Shown in pieces: positions 7,879-14,790 of a stretch of 29,750 bases of DNA. The position numbers were made by a program, and so were the translations under genes. The DNA comes from ZC4RG35 sp964388105. GTDB lineage: Bacteria > Actinomycetota > Acidimicrobiia > Spongiisociales > ZC4RG35. The notes under the pieces are model-generated. The model saw only the letters and a program-made list of their open reading frames with translations, had not been told where the DNA came from and searched no databases. Numbering within the stretch: position 1 is the first letter of the stretch; each line of letters opens with the position of its first letter. The stretch covers positions 1 through 29,750 of the forward strand of contig CAYLYQ010000023.1 of the NCBI GenBank assembly GCA_964388105.1. Reading direction: 5' to 3'.

Positions 7879-9233
7879 GCACACGACTCGTCGAGTCCGC
7901 CACCCGATTTATCGACGGGAAGGTCAGCCGGCGCGGCTTTCTTCGCAGGGCGGCGTGGGTCGGGACGGCCATCGTCGCCGCCCCGGCAACGTATCTCTTC
8001 CGCCCGGTCACCGCTCAGGCTGCCGTGCTCCCGAGCCAGTGCGGGCCCAACACGCCGTGCAACGACGGGTGGACCGACTTCTGCATCAACCTTCCGGGCC
8101 ACTCGGTCAACACCTGCCCGCCCGGGTCGATGATCGCCGGGTGGTGGCGGGCCGAAGGCAACGGCCCTTACTGCAACGGTGGTGTCCGGTACTTCATGGA
8201 CTGCAACGGCTCGAGCTGCAGCTGCGGATGCGGATCCTCGGGGACCTGTGATCACAGCTGCACCGAGTTCCCCTGCCAGTGCAACCTCGACTCGTGTGAT
8301 CATCGGAAGGTGGGATGCACCCGGTTCCGGTACGGCCAGTGCAACAACCACGAGGCCTGCCTGGGCCCCATCGTTTGCCGCGTCGTCACCTGCATCCCGC
8401 CCTGGGAGTGGGACTCCTCCTGCACGACCACGACAGCCGTCGCCAACGCCACTTACAACCACCCGCCTGCGTCGGTGCAGCCCGACATGTCCCCCAAGCC
8501 CGCCACGCCCGCACGGATCGGCGTGGTCACCGGCAATGCGTGGCAGCTCCGCAACAGCGCCAGCGCCGGCGGGGCCGATGCCACCTTCACCTTCGGCTCG
8601 GTGGGCGACCGGCCCGTGATGGGCGACTACTCGAACGCCGGAGTCCGAACCGCCGGCATGGTGCGCAACACGAGGTTCGGAATCGCCGGAACGGAAGGCA
8701 ACCTCATCTGGTACCTGAGACAGGTGGAAGGTCCGGGCAACCCGGACCTGGTGATCGAGTACGGCAGCCCGGGCGACTTCCCCGTGGTGGGAGACTGGGA
8801 CCGCGACGGTGTGTCTGAGATCGGGGTCGTGCGAGGCAACCGGTGGCTCCTCCGCAACCGGAACTCCGCCGGCTCGCCGGATATCGACATCACATTCAGC
8901 GGCTGGCAGCAGGGCGACATCCCGGTAGTCGGAGACTGGGACGGCGACGGGCGCACCGGCATCGGATACGCCCGGGTCCAGGGCGGACAGGTCCGCTGGC
9001 TGCTTCGGGACACACTGAACAGCGGAGGAGCCGAGTACGACTTCACCTTCGGGTCGGGCGGCTCGGGTCATCCTGTCGCCGGTGATTGGAATGGGGACGG
9101 GATCTGGGGGGTGGGCTGGTTCTCTGGTGGGACATGGCAGATCCGAAACTCTCTCTCTCCCGGGTCCGCTGACTCCACCTTCAGTTTCGGGAACGCCAAT
9201 GGAATCCCGGTCACATGGACGCGGCTGGCATGA
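7875..9233 (+). CDS. Tat-exported MauA-like cysteine-rich domain fused to FG-GAP-like repeats
   Basis: A 452-residue secreted protein. The twin-arginine motif SRRGFLRRA is at 18-26, with a hydrophobic core after it and likely cleavage near 47-50. Residues 56-183 hold 20 cysteines and resemble the methylamine dehydrogenase light chain: 'TCPPGS' (80-85), W90-W91, 'RYFMDC' (105-110), then a cysteine-dense stretch ending 'RYGQCN...CLGPIVCRVVTC'. From about 211 to the end there are roughly five repeats built on 'GDWDGDG...GV.R...W.LRNS....D..F.FG', as in FG-GAP/VCBS-type propellers. In my alignment the first TTQ tryptophan and its following Asp (D109) are kept, but the second tryptophan is Gln155. 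The start is TTG at 7875, overlapping the previous stop (TTGA); there is no better start before the Tat motif. Probably a folded, disulfide-locked surface or redox protein of unknown role. Confidence 0.85.
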   Translation: MSTRLVESATRFIDGKVSRRGFLRRAAWVGTAIVAAPATYLFRPVTAQAAVLPSQCGPNTPCNDGWTDFCINLPGHSVNTCPPGSMIAGWWRAEGNGPYCNGGVRYFMDCNGSSCSCGCGSSGTCDHSCTEFPCQCNLDSCDHRKVGCTRFRYGQCNNHEACLGPIVCRVVTCIPPWEWDSSCTTTTAVANATYNHPPASVQPDMSPKPATPARIGVVTGNAWQLRNSASAGGADATFTFGSVGDRPVMGDYSNAGVRTAGMVRNTRFGIAGTEGNLIWYLRQVEGPGNPDLVIEYGSPGDFPVVGDWDRDGVSEIGVVRGNRWLLRNRNSAGSPDIDITFSGWQQGDIPVVGDWDGDGRTGIGYARVQGGQVRWLLRDTLNSGGAEYDFTFGSGGSGHPVAGDWNGDGIWGVGWFSGGTWQIRNSLSPGSADSTFSFGNANGIPVTWTRLA

Positions 9234-9865
9234 CCGCACTGGTCGTCATCGAAGGGCTCGTCATCCTCCTGCTCCTGGTGTTGATGGCAGGGCTCTTGAA
9301 GTCCCACGCGGAGATCCTGCGCGAGTTGAACCGCCTGGGGGCGAAGTTCGACGGAGAGGAAACGGGGCCCGGTGGGGTGAGGGTCACCGGATTGGGCCAG
9401 GCACCTGTCACCGAGCTCGTCGGGATCGACCCGGGAGGGAACAGCCGCACCGTGAGCCTGTCCCATGGAAGAGGAGAGACCCTGGTCGCGTTCCTGTCGA
9501 CTGGCTGCGCCTCGTGCCAGATCTTCTGGAGAGCCTTGGGCGAGCGCCCCGAGATGCCGACACCGACCACCAGACCAGTGATTGTCACCAAGGGCTCCGA
9601 AGCCGAGTCGCCGGGGCAAGTGGCGAAGCTGGCACCCGAAGGAGTGCCCCTCGTGATGTCGTCCGACGCGTGGGACTCCTTCCGTGTGCCCCTGACGCCC
9701 TTCTTCATGCTGGTCGATGGCGACGGTCGCATCCTGGGCGAGGGCTCCGCCATGCACTGGGACCAACTCCTCGGTCTTCTCCATCGCTCGATGCATGACA
9801 CTCCGGACGAGTCGGCCTTCAACGCTTCCGACCCCACCCTCTACGAGAACCCGGTGCAGCGATGA
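9230..9865 (+). CDS. MauD-like membrane-anchored thioredoxin-fold protein
   Basis: The 211-residue product has one N-terminal membrane anchor (about residues 4-23), a short coiled segment, and then an extracytoplasmic thioredoxin-like domain. The redox motif is C93-A-S-C96 in 'VAFLSTGCASCQIFW', and the cis-Pro region is 'RVPLTPFFMLVDGDGRI'. This is the MauD arrangement; MauD is the thiol-disulfide protein needed for the six-disulfide light chain. I chose ATG 9230 because it overlaps the previous stop as ATGA; ATG 9215, 15 bases upstream, is in the same frame and possible. It likely oxidises or isomerises disulfides in the light-chain-like protein encoded just before it. Confidence 0.85.
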   Translation: MTALVVIEGLVILLLLVLMAGLLKSHAEILRELNRLGAKFDGEETGPGGVRVTGLGQAPVTELVGIDPGGNSRTVSLSHGRGETLVAFLSTGCASCQIFWRALGERPEMPTPTTRPVIVTKGSEAESPGQVAKLAPEGVPLVMSSDAWDSFRVPLTPFFMLVDGDGRILGEGSAMHWDQLLGLLHRSMHDTPDESAFNASDPTLYENPVQR

Positions 9866-10323
9866 GTCGAGTTCGACGCGCCGGAGTCACCGTCGAAGTG
9901 CCGGCCGGTTGGGAGGCGGCGGTTGCCGGCGACAGCCTCGAGCCCAAGCCCCGACCGGACGGGTCGAAGCAGTTCCTGTCCATGCAGGTGGCATCGTTCC
10001 CGCTCCCCGCTGACATGGCCACCTTCGGCGCCAACGTGGTGGAAACCATGCGCACGGACGACGTGCTGGTGATCCTGGTCGAGTACGGGCCGGAATCGGC
10101 CGGCACACCACTGTTCGCCCACCGGGGCCTCCCCCGACTCGACGCCAGCATGTTCTCCCGCGACAACCTGCACAGGACGGTGCCCGGGCAGAGCGGCCTC
10201 CAGCACTTCTTCACGCATGGCGACCGGGCTTTCTGCCTCTACGTCGTCCTGGGGTCGCACATCGACCGCGCCGACCTGGTGGCAAAGGCCAACCTCGTCA
10301 TCCAGTCGCTCGAGATCGAATGA
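9862..10323 (+). CDS. Hypothetical 153-residue protein in the Mau-like operon
   Basis: The product has no signal peptide or membrane span and begins 'MSRVRRAGVTVEVPAGWEAAV'. The 'V.VP.GW' opening followed by 'FLSMQVASFPLPADM' and a later 'VLVILVEYGPESAG' suggests a small all-beta or alpha/beta fold resembling short actinobacterial proteins of unknown function. I cannot name a family. It starts with ATGA overlapping the mauD-like stop, and its own stop overlaps the SLH gene by ATGA, so its product is made together with the export and redox genes although it looks cytoplasmic. It could be a chaperone or regulator, but nothing in the sequence proves this. Confidence 0.75.
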   Translation: MSRVRRAGVTVEVPAGWEAAVAGDSLEPKPRPDGSKQFLSMQVASFPLPADMATFGANVVETMRTDDVLVILVEYGPESAGTPLFAHRGLPRLDASMFSRDNLHRTVPGQSGLQHFFTHGDRAFCLYVVLGSHIDRADLVAKANLVIQSLEIE

Positions 10324-11321
10324 GGAAGTACGGCATCGGCGCGCTGGTCGTGGCACTGGCGGTCACAGCGGTGTTCGCGTTCCGTCCCGCACCGGCTTCT
10401 GGGGTGGTGATAAGCGGCTATTTCACCGATGACAACGGGCGGACCCTCGAGGCGGACATAGATGCAATCGCCGAGGCCGGCATCACCAGGGGATGCAACC
10501 CACCGGCCAACACGCTGTTCTGTCCCACGCAGCGGCTGACACGAGGACAGATGGCGGCATTCCTGGTCCGTGCGCTCGAGCTGCCTTCGTCGGGGACCAA
10601 CCACTTCACCGACGACAACGGCCACCTCTTCGAGGCCGAGATCAACGCACTCGCCGAAGCCGGCATCACGCGCGGCTGCAACCCGCCACAGAACACCCGC
10701 TACTGCCCCGACCGCACTCTGACTCGCGGCGAGATGGCGGCCCTGCTGGTCCGAGCCCTCGAGCTGCCTTCGTCGGGGACCAACCACTTCACCGACGACA
10801 ACGGCCACCTCTTCGAGGCCGAGATCAACGCACTCGCCGCCGCCGACATCACCAGGGGGTGCAACCCGCCCCAAAACACCCGCTACTGCCCCAACGACCC
10901 GGTCACGAGAGAGCAGATGGCGGCGTTCATCAGACGGGCCCTCGACCTCCCCTACATCACCCTCCAGATGCCGATGGCCGAGGGGGCGGGCTTCCAGTGC
11001 AAGAGCACGAGCGAGTGCAGGGTCACATATGACGTGGTGGCCGGCCGGGAGTACACGATCCGCGAGGGCCACTTCCTCGTGCTGCCTGCGTCAGGTGGCG
11101 ATTCCTCCGCCTTCTCCAACTCCGGCACCCGCATCGAATTGACGGTCAACGGCTCGACTCAGTCGGTCAGCGCGCTTCCGGAATGGACCGAAGGCTCATT
11201 TCGCTACCGGATGTGGAATCGGAATGTCACCTTCTCGAGCGGCAACCACACCGTCATCGTCACCTGGAGATGGAACGGTGAGATCGTCCGCCGGACGGTG
11301 GCCACCGTCCGGGCCGGCTGA
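10320..11321 (+). CDS. Exported protein with three cysteine-type SLH repeats
   Basis: The 333-residue protein has a signal peptide (residues 1-28), three SLH repeats (about 35-215) and a 120-residue beta-rich C-terminal region of unknown kind with two cysteines ('FQCKSTSECRVTY'). Each SLH repeat has the form 'FTDDNG...I.ALAEAGITRGCNPP.NT..CP...LTRG.MAA.LVRAL', so the usual SLH turn is replaced by a loop bounded by two cysteines. SLH modules hold proteins on the wall polymer. It is the last gene of the MauE-like operon (ATGA overlap), which suggests that its C-terminal region partners the light-chain-like protein at the surface; that is inference. Repeats 2 and 3 share an 82-bp identical block. 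Confidence 0.88.
   Translation: MRKYGIGALVVALAVTAVFAFRPAPASGVVISGYFTDDNGRTLEADIDAIAEAGITRGCNPPANTLFCPTQRLTRGQMAAFLVRALELPSSGTNHFTDDNGHLFEAEINALAEAGITRGCNPPQNTRYCPDRTLTRGEMAALLVRALELPSSGTNHFTDDNGHLFEAEINALAAADITRGCNPPQNTRYCPNDPVTREQMAAFIRRALDLPYITLQMPMAEGAGFQCKSTSECRVTYDVVAGREYTIREGHFLVLPASGGDSSAFSNSGTRIELTVNGSTQSVSALPEWTEGSFRYRMWNRNVTFSSGNHTVIVTWRWNGEIVRRTVATVRAG
10575..10656 (+). repeat. 82-bp direct repeat, copy 1 (inside SLH gene)
   Basis: Bases 10575-10656 are identical to 10758-10839, 183 bp apart, which is one SLH repeat length (61 codons). The rest of the SLH units differ more, so this marks a recent internal duplication or gene conversion. Confidence 0.9.
10758..10839 (+). repeat. 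82-bp direct repeat, copy 2 (inside SLH gene)
   Basis: Exact second copy of 10575-10656. It covers the linker and the first half of the third SLH unit. Confidence 0.9.
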
Positions 11322-11323
11322 AT

Positions 11324-12409
11324 TCACGAAACCACCACCAGATCGCGGGGCGATTCGTTGAGGACGACCGGGCCGTCCTCCCCGCACAGCACTATGTCCT
11401 CGATCCGCACACCGAACTCACCAGGCAGATAGATCCCGGGCTCGATGGAGAACGCCATGCCCGGCTCGAGTCGCAGGCTGTTCCCTTCGACGAGGTAGGG
11501 ATCTTCATGAACGTCGAGCCCGATGCCGTGTCCGGTCCGATGGACGAACGCCTCCCCATATCCGGCGTCGGAAATGACACGGCGGGCTGCCCTGTCCACC
11601 TCCTGGCACTCGACTCCGGGCGCCACGGCGCTCCGGCCCGCCGCCTGAGCAGCGTGGACCACTTCATGCACCTCGACCTGGCGAGGTGAAGGCGAGCCGA
11701 CGGAGAAGGTTCGGGTCGTGTCGGAGCGGTAGCCCTGCCACGAGCCCCCGAAGTCGCAGACCACCAGATCGCCCGGCTCGATCACGCGGTTGGACGCGTC
11801 GTGGTGGGGCGACGCACCGTTTGGGCCCGATGCCACGATGGCGAACAACGCCTGGTCGTGTCCTTCCTCGATCAACATCTCTCTGAGGCGGGAGGAGACC
11901 GCGGCCTCGGTCGACCCGGCGAAACGCACCTCTTCGGGCACCCTCGCCGCCACCGCATCAGCTTGGGATGCAGCTGCCGCCAGAGCCTCGGCCTCGGCTT
12001 CGTCCTTGCGCATCCGCAACTCGCGGGTCAGATCCCCCGCGCGGAGCCAGCGAGCCGAACCCAGCGACTCCTGGAGAGCGAGAGTGAACATCGACCACGT
12101 CTGCTCACCCAGAGCCACGGCATCCGGCCGGCCGGCGACGTCGGCGACCAGAGCAAGCGGATCTTCGGTCTCGTCCCAAGCCCTCACCAGCATCGGGCCT
12201 TTGGGGACCTTGGGGGCCTCCAGGCGGGGCACGAAGAGGACTGCATCCGAGTCGGTGATCACGGCCATCGTGAGTCGCTCGGTGGGATGAGCCTCATAGC
12301 CGGTGAAGTACGGCAGATCGGGCCCGATGGACAGCAAGACCGCGGCGACGTCCGATCGCGCCATGTTCCCGCGCAGGCGCTCGATCCTTGTGTCGTAGTC
12401 GAAGTTCAT
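11324..12409 (-). CDS. M24 metallopeptidase (Xaa-Pro dipeptidase/aminopeptidase family)
   Basis: A 361-residue pita-bread peptidase. The N-terminal creatinase-like domain ('DVAAVLLSIGPDLPYFTGY') precedes the catalytic half, where the five metal ligands are visible: two Asp in 'VVCDFGGSWQGYRSDTTRTF', His in 'HRTGHGIGLDVHEDPYL', Glu in 'MAFSIEPGIYLPGEFG' and Glu in 'VRIEDIVL'. It likely releases N-terminal residues next to proline in the cytoplasm. I chose ATG 12409 rather than the GTG-type start 14 codons upstream, because TACCTT lies exactly 6 bases before this ATG and the upstream residues are not family-like. It faces the YerB gene across a 56-bp divergent spacer and ends 2 bp from the SLH gene stop. 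Confidence 0.93.
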   Translation of the reverse strand: MNFDYDTRIERLRGNMARSDVAAVLLSIGPDLPYFTGYEAHPTERLTMAVITDSDAVLFVPRLEAPKVPKGPMLVRAWDETEDPLALVADVAGRPDAVALGEQTWSMFTLALQESLGSARWLRAGDLTRELRMRKDEAEAEALAAAASQADAVAARVPEEVRFAGSTEAAVSSRLREMLIEEGHDQALFAIVASGPNGASPHHDASNRVIEPGDLVVCDFGGSWQGYRSDTTRTFSVGSPSPRQVEVHEVVHAAQAAGRSAVAPGVECQEVDRAARRVISDAGYGEAFVHRTGHGIGLDVHEDPYLVEGNSLRLEPGMAFSIEPGIYLPGEFGVRIEDIVLCGEDGPVVLNESPRDLVVVS

Positions 12410-12415
12410 GGGCGC

Positions 12416-12421
12416 AAGGTA
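12416..12421 (-). promoter_or_regulatory. -10 box TACCTT for M24 gene (leaderless)
   Basis: On the minus strand TACCTT is followed by GCGCCC and then the ATG at 12409, a 6-base spacing that places the transcript start at or next to the start codon. There is no Shine-Dalgarno site in the remaining space. Confidence 0.55.
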
Positions 12422-12453
12422 GGCGATATCCGGCCCGGGCCGACGCTCCAACC

Positions 12454-12459
12454 TACGAT
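12454..12459 (+). promoter_or_regulatory. -10 box TACGAT for YerB-like gene (leaderless)
   Basis: TACGAT is followed by GGCCCG and then the GTG at 12466, the same 6-base geometry as the divergent M24 gene. No -35 box is obvious. Confidence 0.55.
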
Positions 12460-12465
12460 GGCCCG

Positions 12466-13494
12466 GTGGACCGGCTCAAGGAGTTCTTCAGCGACCCCTG
12501 GAAGACGGCGACCGTGACCCTCTCCGCCGGCGTGATCGCCTTATTGGCATTGACACTGACCGGCGGGGACAAGGAACCCGACGACCCCAGTGCAGGGGGC
12601 ACCACGACGACTACCTCCGCTCCGGCTCAGACCACCACCCCCGGCACCGCGACAACAGTGCCCGGCCCCGGCTTCCGCGGTGTCGTCGGAATCAAGATCG
12701 ACAACGCGCCGGATGCTCGTCCACAGGTCGGCCTGGGATCAGCCCCACTCTTGGCCGAGTACATGGCGGAAGGCGGGATCACCAGGTTCGTCGCCGTCGT
12801 CGATGCGGGCTCGAGTGGGCACATCGGACCGGTGCGCTCCCTCCGCCCGGTCGACGCCGACATCTTCCCCCTCTTCGCCCCCTCCGTGGCATCCACAGGC
12901 GGGCAGTCTTTCGTCATTCGGGAGATCGACGCGAGCGGGACCCTCCGTGCCGAACCGGGCAGCTCACTCGCCTTCATGACCGCCGAACGACCCTCCCCTC
13001 ACAACGTGTTCATCGATCTGACCTCGCTCCTCGAAGAAGTCCCGGTGTTCAACCCGGCCGACCCCGTGCTTCCCGCCGGGAACCTTCCGTCGGGGACCGG
13101 GAGCCAGTCAGCCGCGGTGTCGGAATGGGACCTGGAGTGGCGTTTCGAGAACGACCGCTACACCCGCTACCAGGGAGCCGAAGCGTTTCAGGTGGCCGAC
13201 CGGATCGACGGGACCCTGGCGCCGCTCAGCCACGATGTGCTGGTATTCCTCCATGTCGGACAGCGTTCGGCGGGGTACACCGACAGCAACGGAGCCGAAG
13301 TCTTCACTTATGACGTGATCGGAGCCGGCGATATGGTTGTGCTCCACGGCGGCCAGGCAGTGATGGGCTCCTGGGTTCGCAGATCGCATGCGGAGGGGTA
13401 TCGACTCATAGATGAGAACGGAAACAGCTTCGGCATTCCACAAGGGACCGTCTACATCGCCTTCCTCCCTGTCGGGGTCGATGTCGAGCATTAG
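12466..13494 (+). CDS. YerB-like (DUF3048) membrane-anchored extracellular protein
   Basis: The 342-residue protein has an N-terminal membrane segment (about 15-35), a Thr/Pro-rich linker (about 42-68) and then a DUF3048 domain ('IKIDNAPDARPQVGL', 'EYMAEGGITRFVAVV', 'IGPVRSLRPVDADIF'). The DUF3048 family includes B. subtilis YerB; its biochemical role is not established, but a wall-associated function is likely. There is no lipobox cysteine, so it is a signal-anchor protein, unlike the YerB lipoprotein. The start is GTG 12466, directly after a leaderless -10 box; a longer reading back to 12388 would run into the opposite gene's promoter. The SLH-VanW gene begins inside its last codons (14-bp overlap), so the two are co-expressed. 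Confidence 0.88.
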   Translation: MDRLKEFFSDPWKTATVTLSAGVIALLALTLTGGDKEPDDPSAGGTTTTTSAPAQTTTPGTATTVPGPGFRGVVGIKIDNAPDARPQVGLGSAPLLAEYMAEGGITRFVAVVDAGSSGHIGPVRSLRPVDADIFPLFAPSVASTGGQSFVIREIDASGTLRAEPGSSLAFMTAERPSPHNVFIDLTSLLEEVPVFNPADPVLPAGNLPSGTGSQSAAVSEWDLEWRFENDRYTRYQGAEAFQVADRIDGTLAPLSHDVLVFLHVGQRSAGYTDSNGAEVFTYDVIGAGDMVVLHGGQAVMGSWVRRSHAEGYRLIDENGNSFGIPQGTVYIAFLPVGVDVEH

Positions 13495-14788
13495 CCGGCT
13501 CTCGGTCCTCTTCGCCCTTCTCGCCGCGCTGGCGGTCCTTCCGGCTGGAGTCGCAGCGGCCGACGCGTCCAACCCCGGTGGCACCTTCCTCGATGACGAC
13601 GGTTCGACCTTTGAGGGAGCCATCGAGGCGATCGCAGCCGCGGGGATCACGCGGGGATGCTCGGACCGGATGGAGTACTGCCCCGACGACCGCATCACAC
13701 GCGGCGAGGTCGCTGCGTTCCTCCAACGGGGTCTCCAGTTCCCGGCGGCAACCAGCGACTGGTTCGCCGACGACGCCGGGCACCGTTTCGAAACCGAGAT
13801 AAACGCCCTCGCCGAAGCCGGCATCACCAAGGGCTGCAATCCACCGGACAACGATCGATTCTGCCCGGACCGGAACCTGACCCGGGGAGAGATGGCCGCA
13901 CTCCTCGTCCGGGCGCTCCAGCTCCCGGACGCGACTGAGACCGACCGGTTCGCCGACGACGACGAGTCCATCTTCCAAATCGAGATCGACGCCCTCGCCG
14001 AAGCCGGAATCACCAAAGGCTGCAACCCACCCACAAACGACCTCTTCTGTCCCAATGACTACGTGACCCGGGGACAGATGGCTGCCTTCATGACCCGCGC
14101 TCTCGGGCTGGCCGAGCTCCCCCCACCACCGCGTCCCCCGGTTCACCTGGTGAGCCGGTTCACCACCTACCACTCGTGTTGCCAGGACCGCGTCCACAAC
14201 ATCCAGTTGTTGGCGAGGACCCTGAACCGCCACGTCATCTTGCCGGGCGAGACCTTCGACCTCAACGCGGTCGTCGGTCGTCGAACCACCGCCAAGGGCT
14301 ACCGCGCGGCGCCGGTGTTAGTCGGCGGGAAGATGGCCATGGGGGTCGGCGGAGGCATCAGCCAGGTGGCCACGACCCTGTACAACACGGTCTTCTGGGG
14401 GGCTTATGAGGACATCGCCCACCGCGCCCACTCCATCTACATCGACCGCTACCCGGTGGGAATCGAAGCCACACTGGGCTACCCAACGCCCAACATCGTC
14501 TTCCGCAACGACACATGGACTCCCGTCACGATCCGGAGCTCGTACACGTCGACCTCGATCACCTTCGAGCTCTGGGGCAACAACGGTGGGAGGACCGTGG
14601 TCGGCAGTCACCGCAACGGACGCACGACCATCACCGTGACCAAGGTGGGAGGGTCGGACGCCCGCAGGGTCACCGGGACGGTGACCCCCTCGACCGTTCC
14701 GGCCGGGGGCGGGACGGTTCGAATCACTCGAACCATCACCGGCCCGGATGGGACCTCCAGCCGCACCTGGTGGCACACCTACAACTGA
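13481..14788 (+). CDS. Exported SLH (x3) - VanW domain protein
   Basis: A 435-residue protein: signal peptide (1-24), three SLH repeats (about 30-215), a proline-rich linker, and a VanW domain from about 225 to 365 ('RVHNIQLLARTLNRHVILPG', 'GVGGGISQVATTLYNTVF', 'EDIAHRAHSIYIDRYPVG'), followed by a beta-rich tail. VanW domains occur in wall proteins and are not themselves shown to give vancomycin resistance. The first SLH loop is short (GCSDRMEYCP) but keeps both cysteines. I placed the start at ATG 13481, 14 bp inside the YerB-like gene, because it begins a proper signal peptide; the frame is open further upstream but without one. The stop lies 2 bp from the stop of the convergent SpoIID gene. 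Confidence 0.88.
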   Translation: MSSISRLSVLFALLAALAVLPAGVAAADASNPGGTFLDDDGSTFEGAIEAIAAAGITRGCSDRMEYCPDDRITRGEVAAFLQRGLQFPAATSDWFADDAGHRFETEINALAEAGITKGCNPPDNDRFCPDRNLTRGEMAALLVRALQLPDATETDRFADDDESIFQIEIDALAEAGITKGCNPPTNDLFCPNDYVTRGQMAAFMTRALGLAELPPPPRPPVHLVSRFTTYHSCCQDRVHNIQLLARTLNRHVILPGETFDLNAVVGRRTTAKGYRAAPVLVGGKMAMGVGGGISQVATTLYNTVFWGAYEDIAHRAHSIYIDRYPVGIEATLGYPTPNIVFRNDTWTPVTIRSSYTSTSITFELWGNNGGRTVVGSHRNGRTTITVTKVGGSDARRVTGTVTPSTVPAGGGTVRITRTITGPDGTSSRTWWHTYN

Positions 14789-14790
14789 TC

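Noticed and set aside
7788..9239. Long open frame (about 483 codons) on the minus strand opposite the MauA-like gene
   Set aside because: Low-complexity Arg/Gly/Val-rich translation with no motif. The plus-strand reading has a Tat signal and ordered cysteines.
7375..9865. Functional methylamine dehydrogenase operon
   Set aside because: No heavy chain, no MauG or amicyanin gene nearby, and the second TTQ tryptophan seems to be missing. Only the accessory-protein likeness is kept.
14150..14600. Vancomycin resistance determinant (VanW)
   Set aside because: VanW domains are widespread in wall proteins and no vanH, vanA or vanX-like genes are near. The name alone does not imply resistance.
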